Part shown: positions 53,756-62,309 of the stretch, piece after piece
How positions within the stretch are numbered: position 1 is the stretch's first letter
Layout of the letters: the number at the start of each line of letters is the position of its first letter
Assembly (NCBI GenBank): GCA_934293375.1
Contig: CAKQYS010000001.1
Span: 62,001-126,000 of the forward strand
DNA length: 64,000 bases
Origin: an uncultured Lachnospiraceae bacterium
GTDB lineage: Bacteria; Bacillota; Clostridia; Lachnospirales; Lachnospiraceae
Direction of reading: 5' to 3'
The notes under the pieces: model-generated
Told to the model about the DNA's origin: nothing
The model's input: only the letters and a program-made list of their open reading frames with translations
The model's database searches: none
Position numbers and translations under genes: made by a program

Positions 53756-55120
53756 ATGCTTGAGCGGATACAGAGCATGACCACAGAACAATTCAGGCGG
53801 CTGACATACTATGGTGTCAGCCGTTATATCTTATTACACGGTATTATCATGTACAGCGTGCAATGGGGTGTATTTGATTATTATATGGTCAATGTGTTAC
53901 AGACAATTTATATGTTGTATTTTATATTTATTTTTGTGGCAGCACACATGTCCGGACAGGTGGAGATTCATAAGGGACGCCTCCCTTTTTTGGGAGACAA
54001 GCTGGAACACTTTTTGAATGCAGCAGATATATGTGTGTTGATCATGGCAGTATTAGGTGCGGTTTCTACAATATTTGCCTATGACCGTGAGATTGCATTA
54101 TATGGTGCAGATACACGAAACGAGGGCCTTTTTGCATGGTTTGCATATTATGTGTTGTTTTATTCTGTTTCATTATTGGATGAGACATATAAGCGTAAAT
54201 GTGCCAAGATGATATCTATCATTGGGATGCTGATGTTATGGACAGGGATTGTCATGTCTTACACCGGAATAGGTGTTACATTACTTGGTGGTTCAGAGCG
54301 TGTAATGGCATTTGCTCCATTATTGCATCATAATATGTATGCAGCTTTTGCGGTGTTATATTTTGGAATCCATATGGCAATGCTGTTAGGGGCAGATAGC
54401 ACCGGCAGGATAGTTTATGCGGCCTTTGGTGTGTTGACGGCCATTGCAGCCGTGATCTGTTCTACCTCATCTTTGGGACTTGGAGGGATCGCATTTGAAT
54501 TGCTTGTTTTGTTGGTGATGAGCCTGCTTTTTGACAGGGGACATGGCAGACAATATATCAGAAGACTTTTACTATGCCTGATAGGATCGGTTTTATTATT
54601 TGCGATACTGATACCGGTGATTGATCACACAAATCATGGTATTATATCAGCAGATGCACAGAGTAACCAGACGATGATAGAAGAAGAAGGTGTGGCAAAC
54701 GGATTGCTAAATGGACGGGTTGATCATTGGAAAGCTGGTTTGAAATCTTTAGAGAAGTACTGGCTGATGGGTGTCGGTATTGATAATTATAAGAAAGTAC
54801 TAAAAGAGTACAATGGATTTGGAAGGTACAGGGTCAGTACGGCTCATAATGAATATATTCAGATGGCAGTGACAGAGGGTGTTTTTACACTTATGTTCTA
54901 TTTAATGCTGTTACTGATCATGTTTGTCAGTGGTATCCGGGGCTGGAGGCATGACGACGCTTCGGACTGGTTGGTGCGAGGTGCGTTTTTAGCATTTATG
55001 GGATATATATGTCAGGCATTTGTGAGTTTCAGTTCCGTTGCCGTCACTCCGTTTTTTTGGATGATCATGGCAATGATTCCTGTGAATATTCCGATTTTGA
55101 ACACGAAGGATCACAAATAA
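53756..55120 (+). CDS. O-antigen ligase/polymerase-like membrane protein
   Basis: A 454-residue polytopic membrane protein with about ten to twelve TM helices and a large extracellular loop at about 290-365. The loop contains GRVDHWKAGLKSLEKYWLMGVG followed by TAHNEYIQMAVTEG, matching the Wzy/WaaL (PF04932) signature in which an arginine and a histidine pair handles the lipid-linked glycan. It may add or polymerise a surface polysaccharide. Gram-positive members join glycans to lipid or wall carriers. No glycosyltransferase cluster is adjacent. Confidence 0.82.
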   Translation: MLERIQSMTTEQFRRLTYYGVSRYILLHGIIMYSVQWGVFDYYMVNVLQTIYMLYFIFIFVAAHMSGQVEIHKGRLPFLGDKLEHFLNAADICVLIMAVLGAVSTIFAYDREIALYGADTRNEGLFAWFAYYVLFYSVSLLDETYKRKCAKMISIIGMLMLWTGIVMSYTGIGVTLLGGSERVMAFAPLLHHNMYAAFAVLYFGIHMAMLLGADSTGRIVYAAFGVLTAIAAVICSTSSLGLGGIAFELLVLLVMSLLFDRGHGRQYIRRLLLCLIGSVLLFAILIPVIDHTNHGIISADAQSNQTMIEEEGVANGLLNGRVDHWKAGLKSLEKYWLMGVGIDNYKKVLKEYNGFGRYRVSTAHNEYIQMAVTEGVFTLMFYLMLLLIMFVSGIRGWRHDDASDWLVRGAFLAFMGYICQAFVSFSSVAVTPFFWMIMAMIPVNIPILNTKDHK

Positions 55121-55142
55121 TAATTTTGTCAAGAAAAATTAC

Positions 55143-55171
55143 TTGACAGATGTATAGATGTGTCTTATAAT
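55143..55171 (+). promoter_or_regulatory. Consensus promoter upstream of ylxM
   Basis: TTGACA (55143-55148), 17 bases, TATAAT (55166-55171): every position matches the housekeeping consensus. The start of transcription should be near 55178, inside the 5' arm of the next hairpin. Confidence 0.9.
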
Positions 55172-55212
55172 ACCACCTTGTAAAGGAAAAGTGCTTTACA
55201 GGGTGGTTTTTG
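55172..55212 (+). promoter_or_regulatory. Terminator-like hairpin covering the ylxM leader and ribosome binding site
   Basis: ACCACCTTGTAAAG (55172-55185) pairs with CTTTACAGGGTGGT (55194-55207), 14 pairs with one G-T, and is followed by TTTTTGT then ATG at 55214. The GGGTGG of the 3' arm is also the only plausible ribosome binding site. A transcript begun at the nearby promoter would lack the first six bases of the 5' arm, freeing GGGTGG. Read-through RNA would fold fully. Confidence 0.7.
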
Positions 55213-55213
55213 T

Positions 55214-55570
55214 ATGGATAAGCTTTTAAGACAGAGTCTTTTATATGATTTTTATGGTGAATTATTAACAGATCATCAAAAAAATATTTATGAGGACATT
55301 ATTTTGAATGATCTGTCATATACGGAGGTAGCCAGAGAAGAAGGAATCTCCAGACAAGGAGTATATGATCTGGTGAAGCGTTGTGATAAGATTCTGGAAG
55401 AATATGAAGCAAAATTGCATTTAGTAGAGAAGTTTCAGAATGCAAAGCAGATGGTTACGCAGATGAAACATCTGGCGAAGGAGATCCTGAGTGATTCGCA
55501 GGATCATGCAGTGATAGGGAAGCTTGAAGAGATCGTGTCGATCTCTAATGAAATATTAGAAGAGTATTAG
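55214..55570 (+). CDS. ylxM: YlxM/p13-like putative SRP-associated HTH protein
   Basis: A 118-residue protein with a sigma-70 region 4-like helix-turn-helix (TDHQKNIYEDIILNDLSYTEVA then SRQGVYDLVKRC). It matches YlxM, found next to ffh in most Firmicutes and thought to work with SRP. The residues after 65 form a coiled coil ending KLEEIVSISNEILEEY. It is 23 bases ahead of ffh and co-transcribed. Confidence 0.92.
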   Translation: MDKLLRQSLLYDFYGELLTDHQKNIYEDIILNDLSYTEVAREEGISRQGVYDLVKRCDKILEEYEAKLHLVEKFQNAKQMVTQMKHLAKEILSDSQDHAVIGKLEEIVSISNEILEEY

Positions 55571-55592
55571 TGAGATTGAAAGGGATTATTCG

Positions 55593-56933
55593 ATGGCATT
55601 TGACAGCTTATCAGATAAGATGCAGAATATTTTTAAGAAGCTCAGAAGTAAGGGAGCGTTGACGGAAGCCGATGTAAAGGAGGCTATGAAAGAGGTCAAG
55701 CGTGCATTACTGGAAGCCGATGTGAACTTTAAAGTAGTGAAGCAGTTCATCAATTCGGTGAGTGAGCGTGCAGTGGGTGAGGAGGTCTTAAAGGGACTGA
55801 ATCCGGGTCACATGGTGATTAAGATCGTGAAGGAAGAGATGGATAGGCTCATGGGATCTGAGACAACAGAGCTGAAGCTGCTTCCGTCAAACGAAGTTAC
55901 TGTGATCATGATGTGTGGTCTGCAGGGTGCAGGTAAGACGACAACCGTTGCAAAGCTTGCCGGCAAATACAAGCTGAAGGGTAAGAAGTGCCTACTGACA
56001 GCTTGTGATGTGTATCGTCCGGCTGCAATCAAGCAGTTGGAGATCAATGGAGAAAAACAGGGAGTACCTGTGTTTTCCATGGGAGAAAATCACAAACCGG
56101 TCGATATTGCCAAGGCAGCGGTGGAACATGCAAAGAAGAATCAGATACAGATAGTATTCTTGGATACAGCCGGCCGTCTTCATGTTGATGAGTCCATGAT
56201 GGAAGAACTTCAGGAGATCAAGGCGAATGTAGATGTCACCTATACGATTCTGACAGTGGATGCCATGACAGGTCAGGATGCTGTGAATGTTGCGGTGAAT
56301 TTCAATGAAAAGGTTGGCATTGATGGTGTGATCCTCACAAAATTAGATGGTGATACCAGAGGCGGTGCGGCATTATCGATTAAGGCTGTTACCGGAAAGC
56401 CTATTCTATATATTGGTATGGGAGAGAAGCTGAGTGATTTAGAGCAGTTCTATCCGGATCGTATGGCGAGCAGAATTCTTGGTATGGGTGATGTAGAATC
56501 CCTGATTGAAAAAGCTGCAAATGCGATAGATGAAGAAAAAGCAAAAGAAATGGAACAAAAGATCCGCAAGGCCGGATTTGATTTCAATGATTTTCTTGAT
56601 AGTATGGCACAGATGGAGAAGATGGGTGGAATGCAGGATATGCTTGCGATGCTGCCCGGTGTTGGCTCACAGATGAAGAATCTTGATATTGATGAGTCAG
56701 CCATGAATAAGCCGAAAGCGATTATTCTTTCGATGACGCCGGAAGAGAGAAGTAATCCGGATATTCTCAATCCGAGTCGTAAGAAGCGAATTGCAGATGG
56801 TGCAGGAGTGTCTATCGCAGAGGTGAATCGCATGGTGAAGCAGTTTGAACAGTCCCGGAAGATGATGAAGCAGATGTCCGGTATGATGGGCAAGAAGGGA
56901 CGCGGACGATTTAAGATGCCATTTGGGTTTTAG
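55593..56933 (+). CDS. ffh: Signal recognition particle protein Ffh
   Basis: A 446-residue GTPase that binds the 4.5S/SRP RNA and signal sequences and delivers ribosomes to FtsY. The N domain is followed by the G domain with GLQGAGKTTTVAKLAG (about residues 107-122), the DTAGR, TKLDGD and GMGEKLSDLEQF motifs, and a methionine-rich M domain (about 300-446), including MLPGVGSQ and the RNA-binding SRKKRIADGAGVS. It starts at ATG 55593. Confidence 0.98.
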   Translation: MAFDSLSDKMQNIFKKLRSKGALTEADVKEAMKEVKRALLEADVNFKVVKQFINSVSERAVGEEVLKGLNPGHMVIKIVKEEMDRLMGSETTELKLLPSNEVTVIMMCGLQGAGKTTTVAKLAGKYKLKGKKCLLTACDVYRPAAIKQLEINGEKQGVPVFSMGENHKPVDIAKAAVEHAKKNQIQIVFLDTAGRLHVDESMMEELQEIKANVDVTYTILTVDAMTGQDAVNVAVNFNEKVGIDGVILTKLDGDTRGGAALSIKAVTGKPILYIGMGEKLSDLEQFYPDRMASRILGMGDVESLIEKAANAIDEEKAKEMEQKIRKAGFDFNDFLDSMAQMEKMGGMQDMLAMLPGVGSQMKNLDIDESAMNKPKAIILSMTPEERSNPDILNPSRKKRIADGAGVSIAEVNRMVKQFEQSRKMMKQMSGMMGKKGRGRFKMPFGF

Positions 56934-57032
56934 GTAAGACCATGACATTGTCATGTGTGTTATAAATTATTGCATTTTGCAATATGTCCGCTATAGGCGG
57001 AGGTTAGAAGAATTTTCAAGGAGGTGAAAAAG

Positions 57033-57278
57033 ATGGCAGTAAAGATGAGATTAAAGAGAATGGGTTACAAGAAGCACCCTATTTATAGAGTTGTTGTAGC
57101 TGATGCCAGATCCCCAAGGGACGGTAAGTTCATCGATGAGGTTGGTACTTATGATCCTAACCAGGAGCCAAGCGTTGTAAAGTTCAACGAGGAGGCTGCA
57201 AAGAAGTGGTTAGCAAATGGTGCTCAGCCAACAGAGACTGTAGCAAGACTTTTAAAGCAGGCTGGTATTGAAAAGTAA
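57033..57278 (+). CDS. rpsP: 30S ribosomal protein S16
   Basis: An 81-residue ribosomal protein: MRLKRMGYKKHPIYRVVVAD and the SPRDGKFIDEVGTYDP segment are diagnostic. The frame opens at GTG 57024, but ATG 57033 is the likely start, after AAGGAGG. Between ffh and rpsP is a 99-base gap with two short inverted repeats (ATTGC-ATTTT-GCAAT; TCCGC-TATA-GGCGGA). Confidence 0.97.
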   Translation: MAVKMRLKRMGYKKHPIYRVVVADARSPRDGKFIDEVGTYDPNQEPSVVKFNEEAAKKWLANGAQPTETVARLLKQAGIEK

Positions 57279-57298
57279 GACTTAGGGGGTATTTCTTA

Positions 57299-57526
57299 AT
57301 GAAGGAATTAGTAGAAATTATTGCAAAATCCCTAGTTGATCATCCTGATGATGTGGTTGTTACAGAAATCGAAGGAGATGGTACAATTACTCTTGAATTA
57401 ACAGTAGCCCCAGAAGATATGGGTAAGGTTATTGGTAAGCAGGGAAGAATTGCCAAGTCAATTCGTACAGTAGTAAAAGCTGCAGCATCCAAAGGTGATA
57501 AAAAGGTAATTGTAGATATTAAGTAA
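57299..57526 (+). CDS. khpA: KH-domain RNA-binding protein KhpA (YlqC)
   Basis: A 75-residue single KH domain with the GKVIGKQGR loop (GxxG), preceded by KELVEIIAKSLVDHP. Known in Firmicutes as the partner of KhpB/Jag in cell-shape and RNA control. It follows rpsP by 20 bases. Confidence 0.94.
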   Translation: MKELVEIIAKSLVDHPDDVVVTEIEGDGTITLELTVAPEDMGKVIGKQGRIAKSIRTVVKAAASKGDKKVIVDIK

Positions 57527-57531
57527 GCTTG

Positions 57532-57566
57532 AGGGAGATTGCTTCGGCAATTTCCCTATTTTCTTG
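57532..57566 (+). terminator. Hairpin between khpA and rimM, probable terminator or attenuator
   Basis: AGGGAGATTGC / GCAATTTCCCT with a TTCG tetraloop (11 pairs with one G-T), followed by ATTTTCTTG. The location inside the operon suggests partial read-through, tuning S16/KhpA relative to RimM/TrmD. Confidence 0.65.
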
Positions 57567-57588
57567 TAGGAATTTCGGAGGATTACGA

Positions 57589-58131
57589 ATGGCACAGATG
57601 AATGAACAGATGTATGCTGACCGTGAGAGTATGCTGCAGGTAGGGGTGGTAACTTCTCCACATGGTGTGCATGGAGAGGTAAAGGTATTTCCCACTACAG
57701 ATGACAATCTTCGATTTAAGAAACTAAAGACATGTTTCCTTGATAACGGTAAGGTGCTGACCCCAGTCACGGTTTGTGGATGTAAATTCTTTAAAAATAT
57801 GGTGATCCTGAAATTTCAGGATATTAATGATATGGATGCGGCACAGAGACTTCGACAGTGTAAGCTGTTGGTGACCAGAGATCAGGCTGTGAAGCTTGAG
57901 ACGGATGAGTATTTTATTGCTGATCTGATCGGGTGCGAGGTTGTGACAGTTGACGGAAGAATGCTCGGTTGTGTGCAGGAGGTTTTGACAACAAATGCCA
58001 ATGATGTTTATGTGGTGAAGAAGCCGGATGGGAAGGAGCTCCTGATTCCTGTCATCAAGCAGTGTGTGAAGAAGATAGATGTTAATAAAAAACAGATTAC
58101 CGTTTTGCTGTTGGAGGGATTAGATTCATGA
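57589..58131 (+). CDS. rimM: Ribosome maturation factor RimM
   Basis: A 180-residue two-domain protein binding S19 during 30S assembly. The GVVTSPHGVHGEVKVFP N-terminal signature and the PRC-barrel with DLIGCEVVT, LLIPVIKQCV and the terminal LLEGL are present. The frame opens at TTG 57529, but ATG 57589 is preferred after CGGAGG. Its stop overlaps trmD by four bases (ATGA). Confidence 0.96.
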   Translation: MAQMNEQMYADRESMLQVGVVTSPHGVHGEVKVFPTTDDNLRFKKLKTCFLDNGKVLTPVTVCGCKFFKNMVILKFQDINDMDAAQRLRQCKLLVTRDQAVKLETDEYFIADLIGCEVVTVDGRMLGCVQEVLTTNANDVYVVKKPDGKELLIPVIKQCVKKIDVNKKQITVLLLEGLDS

Positions 58132-58856
58132 ATTTTCATGTGTTAACTTTATTTCCGGATATGATTATGAATACAATGTCGGAAAGTATTACTGGCAGAG
58201 CATTATCGAATGGTTCCATTTCTCTTGAAACAGTGAATATTCGGGATTATGCGGGAAATAAACACGGTCAGGTGGATGATTATCCGTATGGTGGTGGTGC
58301 CGGTATGGTTATGCAGCCAGGTCCAATCTATTCGGCATATGAAGCTGTAGTTTCACATATAGGATACAGACCAAGAGTATTATATATGACACCGCAGGGA
58401 CGTACATTTGATCAACAGATGGCGAAGGAGCTGGCACAGGAAGAAGATCTTATTTTTTTATGTGGACATTATGAGGGTGTGGATGAGCGTGTTCTGGAAG
58501 AAATTGTAACAGATCATGTTTCAATCGGAGACTATGTACTGACGGGCGGAGAACTGCCGGCGATGGTGATGATGGATACGATCTCAAGGCTTGTGGATGG
58601 AGTCCTGCATAATGATGCATCGGCGGAATATGAAACCTTTTATCAAAATCTACTAGAGTATCCGCAATATACCAGACCGGTAGAATTTAAAGATCGTTGT
58701 GTGCCGGATGTGTTGCTTTCCGGACATCATGCCAATATAGAGAAATGGAGACTGGAACAGTCAGTAGAACGGACAAAACAAAGGCGGCCGGATCTTTATG
58801 CACGATATGAGGCAGAACAAGTAACTGTCACAGCCAATAAGAAAAGGTCAAAATAA
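58128..58856 (+). CDS. trmD: tRNA (guanine37-N1) methyltransferase
   Basis: A 242-residue SPOUT methyltransferase. The MNFHVLTLFPDMI start, DDYPYGGGAGMVMQPGP loop, HYEGVDERV, and the SAM knot SIGDYVLTGGELPAMVMMD are conserved. Translation couples to rimM through ATGA. Confidence 0.97.
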   Translation: MNFHVLTLFPDMIMNTMSESITGRALSNGSISLETVNIRDYAGNKHGQVDDYPYGGGAGMVMQPGPIYSAYEAVVSHIGYRPRVLYMTPQGRTFDQQMAKELAQEEDLIFLCGHYEGVDERVLEEIVTDHVSIGDYVLTGGELPAMVMMDTISRLVDGVLHNDASAEYETFYQNLLEYPQYTRPVEFKDRCVPDVLLSGHHANIEKWRLEQSVERTKQRRPDLYARYEAEQVTVTANKKRSK

Positions 58857-58878
58857 TGGTAAATAATATATTTTTTGC

Positions 58879-58907
58879 TTGCAATTCGTGGGATTATATG
58901 CTATTCT
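58879..58907 (+). promoter_or_regulatory. Promoter of rplS
   Basis: TTGCAA (58879-58884), 17 bases, TATTCT (58902-58907), about 90 bases before ATG 58998. Confidence 0.6.
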
Positions 58908-58932
58908 ATTACAGTTGTGAAAAATGGATGGT

Positions 58933-58963
58933 CCTCTGTACCGGTATGCTGGATACGGCAGGG
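58933..58963 (+). promoter_or_regulatory. Candidate L19 leader hairpin
   Basis: CC-CTG / CAG-GG and the inner CC-GTAT / ATAC-GG pairs form a bulged hairpin in the rplS leader. The position and size fit the ribosomal protein L19 leader known from Firmicutes, thought to be bound by L19 for autoregulation. The match is judged by eye only. Confidence 0.5.
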
Positions 58964-58997
58964 TAGTAAGAACATCTGAATAATAAGGAGGAACACA

Positions 58998-59345
58998 ATG
59001 AACGATATTATCAAGAACATCGAGCAGGCTCAGTTAAAGAGCGACATTACACCTTTTAAGACAGGTGATACCATTAAGGTTCACGCAAAGGTAAAAGAAG
59101 GAAACCGTGAAAGAATCCAGATTTTTGAAGGTGTTGTAATCAAGAGACAGGGTGGCAGCAACCGTGAGACATTTACAGTTAGAAAGTTCTCAAACGGCGT
59201 AGGTGTTGAGAAGACATGGCCATTACATTCTCCAATCGTTGAGAAGATCGAAGTTGTTCGTAGAGGTAAGGTTAGACGTGCTAAGCTTTACTATTTACGT
59301 TCTCGTGTAGGTAAGGCTGCAAGAGTAAAAGAGCTTGTAAAATAA
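58998..59345 (+). CDS. rplS: 50S ribosomal protein L19
   Basis: A 115-residue protein at the 50S-30S interface. FKTGDTIKVHAKVKEGNRERIQ, the RQGGSNRETFTVRKFSNGVGVEKTWPLHSP stretch (in two parts, residues about 50-80) and KLYYLRSRVGKAARVKE are characteristic. ATG 58998 follows AAGGAGG. Confidence 0.98.
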   Translation: MNDIIKNIEQAQLKSDITPFKTGDTIKVHAKVKEGNRERIQIFEGVVIKRQGGSNRETFTVRKFSNGVGVEKTWPLHSPIVEKIEVVRRGKVRRAKLYYLRSRVGKAARVKELVK

Positions 59346-59362
59346 TCAAGCTTCTTAAGATA

Positions 59363-59395
59363 ACCGGAGTATTCGCTACTCCGGTTTTTCTTTTT
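59363..59395 (+). terminator. Rho-independent terminator after rplS
   Basis: ACCGGAGTA / TACTCCGGT hairpin with a five-base loop, followed by TTTTCTTTTT. Confidence 0.92.
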
Positions 59396-59474
59396 ATATT
59401 TATAATTGAGAGTTGCATTTCGCGGTAAATAGTGAGAAAATAAATATATCTATGCATAAGTGAGGAATATGAGA

Positions 59475-60086
59475 ATGAACAGACGCAGGCGTATTGCCAT
59501 GAAGAATGCAGCAAGACGGAATAAAAACAGAGACTTTGATATTAGAAAATTTACAAGAAATATTGGCAGTTGGGCATTGACGATCCTGATTGCAGCGATT
59601 GCCGGGTATAGCCTGATTCATTTTGGCTTCCAGACAATCACAGTGATTGGACAGTCTATGAATAGTGTGTTGGAGAATGGAGATCAGGTGCTTGTCAATA
59701 AGGCAGCCTATACAGTGGGAACACCGAAGCGTTATGATATTGTGGCATTTCAGTCAAGAAAAAGTGATGAATATTATAATGTCAAGCGGATCATCGGTCT
59801 GCCAGGAGAGACGGTGAAAATTTTAGATGGACACATTTTTATAGATGATGTAGAACTTACGGATGTACCGTTTCAGGATTATGTCATGACCGCCGGAATC
59901 GCTGAGTCCGGTGTGACATTAGATGATAATGAATACTTTTTAATGGGGGATAATTGCAATAATAGTGAAGATTCCCGGTTTTCAAATGTAGGTAATGTGC
60001 TGCGGACAGAGATTATAGGGAAAGTTGCATATCGGATTGCACCATCAGACCGCAGAGGCAGGATAGAGAGTGAGGCAGTAAAATGA
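59475..60086 (+). CDS. lepB: Signal peptidase I, first copy
   Basis: A 203-residue membrane protease that removes signal peptides. An arginine-rich cytoplasmic N-end is followed by one TM helix (about 31-50). The catalytic serine is S61 in VIGQSMNS and the general-base lysine is K104 in VKRIIGLPGE. A late GDNCNNSEDSR motif matches the family. ATG 59475 is preferred over 59469 because GAGGA then lies eight bases ahead. Its stop overlaps rbgA by four bases. Confidence 0.94.
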   Translation: MNRRRRIAMKNAARRNKNRDFDIRKFTRNIGSWALTILIAAIAGYSLIHFGFQTITVIGQSMNSVLENGDQVLVNKAAYTVGTPKRYDIVAFQSRKSDEYYNVKRIIGLPGETVKILDGHIFIDDVELTDVPFQDYVMTAGIAESGVTLDDNEYFLMGDNCNNSEDSRFSNVGNVLRTEIIGKVAYRIAPSDRRGRIESEAVK

Positions 60087-60928
60087 ACATACAATGGTAT
60101 CCAGGACATATGACAAAGGCAAAGCGTATGATGCAGGAGGATATTAAGCTGATCGATATTGTGATCGAATTGGTAGATGCGAGAGCGCCAAAAAGCAGCA
60201 AGAATCCGGACATCGACACACTTGCAAAGAATAAATACAGACTGATCCTGCTGAATAAGGTGGATATGGCGGATGAGAAAGACACCGCTGCGTGGGAAAG
60301 GTATTATCAGGAGCAGGGATTTGCGACAGCCAGGATCAATGCCAGATCAGGGGCAGGAATGAAGCAGATTACGCCGCTGATCCAGGAGGTATGTAAGGAG
60401 AAGATAGAACGCGACCGCAAGAGAGGAATCCTGAACAGACCAATCCGTGCAATGATAGTCGGTATTCCCAATGTAGGGAAATCTACATTTATCAATTCCT
60501 ATGCAAAGAAAGCATGTGCTAAGGTAGGAAATAAACCTGGCGTGACAAAAGGAAAGCAGTGGATTAAGCTGAACAAGAATGTGGAATTACTAGATACACC
60601 GGGTATTTTGTGGCCCAAATTTGAAGATGAGACAGTTGGTGTACATTTAGCTATGATCGGTTCGATCAAAGATGAAATTTTAAATGTCTCAGAGCTTGCA
60701 CTGCTTTTGATCACATTTATGCAAGAATATTATCCTAAACTATTTGAAGAACGGTATGGAATTTCATTTTTGGAGAAACCGGTCGATACATTGATGGAAT
60801 TGGCAAGAGTCAGAAATTGTAAACTGAAAGGTGATGAGCCGGATTATGAAAAGGCTGCCATGCTGTTATTGGAGGAATTTAGAAATGCAAAGATTGGCAG
60901 AATGACAATTGAGAGACCGGAGGGATAG
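60083..60928 (+). CDS. rbgA: Ribosome biogenesis GTPase RbgA (YlqF)
   Basis: A 281-residue circularly permuted GTPase needed for late 50S maturation. The G4 motif NKVD precedes G1 GIPNVGKSTF, and the DTPG G3 sits near residue 172 (DTPGILWP). The C-terminal helical domain binds 23S rRNA. ATGA overlap ties it to lepB. Confidence 0.96.
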   Translation: MNIQWYPGHMTKAKRMMQEDIKLIDIVIELVDARAPKSSKNPDIDTLAKNKYRLILLNKVDMADEKDTAAWERYYQEQGFATARINARSGAGMKQITPLIQEVCKEKIERDRKRGILNRPIRAMIVGIPNVGKSTFINSYAKKACAKVGNKPGVTKGKQWIKLNKNVELLDTPGILWPKFEDETVGVHLAMIGSIKDEILNVSELALLLITFMQEYYPKLFEERYGISFLEKPVDTLMELARVRNCKLKGDEPDYEKAAMLLLEEFRNAKIGRMTIERPEG

Positions 60929-60930
60929 CA

Positions 60931-61515
60931 GTGGCATTATTTAGGAACAAAAGAGAATCGGATGAAGAATCGGGTGTGATACGGGAGTTGGCAGGTGTTT
61001 TTCTGTATATTATGATTGTGCTCGTTTTGATTGTTGTGATTCATTTGTATGTAGGAGAGCGGACCGAGGTATCAGGTGATTCCATGAACGATACGCTAGA
61101 GGACGGGGATAGTCTGTGGCTGGATAAACTGACATATCATTTTCAGGATCCAAAGCGGTATGATATAGTGGTATTCCCACATATAGATGCAGTGACGGGT
61201 AATGAGGTGCTATATGTGAAAAGGATTATCGGCCTTCCGGGTGAGACAATATCCATTACAGATAATGGAAATATTTTGGTGGACGGGAAGACATTGGAAG
61301 AATCCTATGGCAAGGAGATAATTGACCTTTATCATATTGGTATTGCATCAGAACCAATTGTGCTCGGCGATGACGAGTATTTTGTCATGGGAGATAATCG
61401 TAATAATAGTAAAGACAGCCGGGATCCCGAGGTTGGCAATATTTCAAGAGATGAGCTGGAGGGCAGAGTGGTGTTTCGAATGTGGCCTCTTCAGCAAATA
61501 GGAAGCATAAAATAG
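60931..61515 (+). CDS. lepB: Signal peptidase I, second copy
   Basis: A 194-residue paralogue starting at GTG 60931 after GGAGGG. TM helix at about 21-40, catalytic S51 in SGDSMND, general-base K97 in YVKRIIGLPGE, and GDNRNNSKDSR near the end. It differs from the first copy in its short N-terminus and in the insert after residue 80. The pair flanks rbgA; substrate preference cannot be told from sequence. Confidence 0.93.
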   Translation: MALFRNKRESDEESGVIRELAGVFLYIMIVLVLIVVIHLYVGERTEVSGDSMNDTLEDGDSLWLDKLTYHFQDPKRYDIVVFPHIDAVTGNEVLYVKRIIGLPGETISITDNGNILVDGKTLEESYGKEIIDLYHIGIASEPIVLGDDEYFVMGDNRNNSKDSRDPEVGNISRDELEGRVVFRMWPLQQIGSIK

Positions 61516-61541
61516 AAAATTATACTAAGGATGGGATTGTT

Positions 61542-62294
61542 ATGACAATTACAGAGATCACAAATATATTGAAATCTGCAGATGTAAGGGAATTGGCATC
61601 TTTTATAGATACCTTTGCAGCAGATGAAAGAGCAGGTGTCATAAAACAGGTAACGGCTGCAAAAAAAAGGTTGGCGGACTATGAAGCTGAAGTACGCAGA
61701 ATGGAAAAAATGAAAGAATATGAAAGAGAATATGCTTCCTATCCGTACATATGTGGTATTGATGAGGTAGGACGGGGACCATTAGCAGGACCGGTCGTAG
61801 CTTGTGCGGTGATTCTTCCGAAGGATACAAGACTACTTTATGTTAATGATTCAAAACAGCTTAGTAAGGCAAAACGCGAGCAGCTTTATAAAGAGATAAT
61901 TGAAGAGGCGGTATCGGTCGGTATTGGAATTGTGGATCAGAAGAGGATTGATGAGATTAATATTCTGCAGGCAACCTATGAGGCCATGAGAATGGCAATT
62001 GGTAAATTGTCTGTTAAGCCGGATCTCCTGCTAAATGATGCGGTAACAATACCCGATATAGATATTAAGCAGGTGCCAATCATCAAAGGGGATGCCAAGA
62101 GTGTTTCCATCGCAGCTGCAAGTATTGTCGCAAAGGTGACGAGAGATCATATGATGGAAGAGATGGATGCGGTATATCCGGGCTATGGATTTGCAAAACA
62201 TAGTGGTTATGGAACAAAACAGCATATTGACGCCATCAGACAGCTTGGACCGTGTGAGATTCATAGACAGACATTTATCAGAAAATTGATATAA
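61542..62294 (+). CDS. rnhB: Ribonuclease HII
   Basis: A 250-residue nuclease removing ribonucleotides from RNA-DNA hybrids. An N-terminal helical extension of about 65 residues, usual in Firmicutes, precedes the catalytic D74-E75 of GIDEVGRGPLAGP. The DSKQLSKAKRE, PIIKGDAKSVSIAAASI and HSGYGTKQH segments follow. The frame opens at 61482, but ATG 61542 is chosen because the earlier region overlaps lepB. Confidence 0.96.
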   Translation: MTITEITNILKSADVRELASFIDTFAADERAGVIKQVTAAKKRLADYEAEVRRMEKMKEYEREYASYPYICGIDEVGRGPLAGPVVACAVILPKDTRLLYVNDSKQLSKAKREQLYKEIIEEAVSVGIGIVDQKRIDEINILQATYEAMRMAIGKLSVKPDLLLNDAVTIPDIDIKQVPIIKGDAKSVSIAAASIVAKVTRDHMMEEMDAVYPGYGFAKHSGYGTKQHIDAIRQLGPCEIHRQTFIRKLI

Positions 62295-62309
62295 TAGCAG
62301 GAGGCAGAC

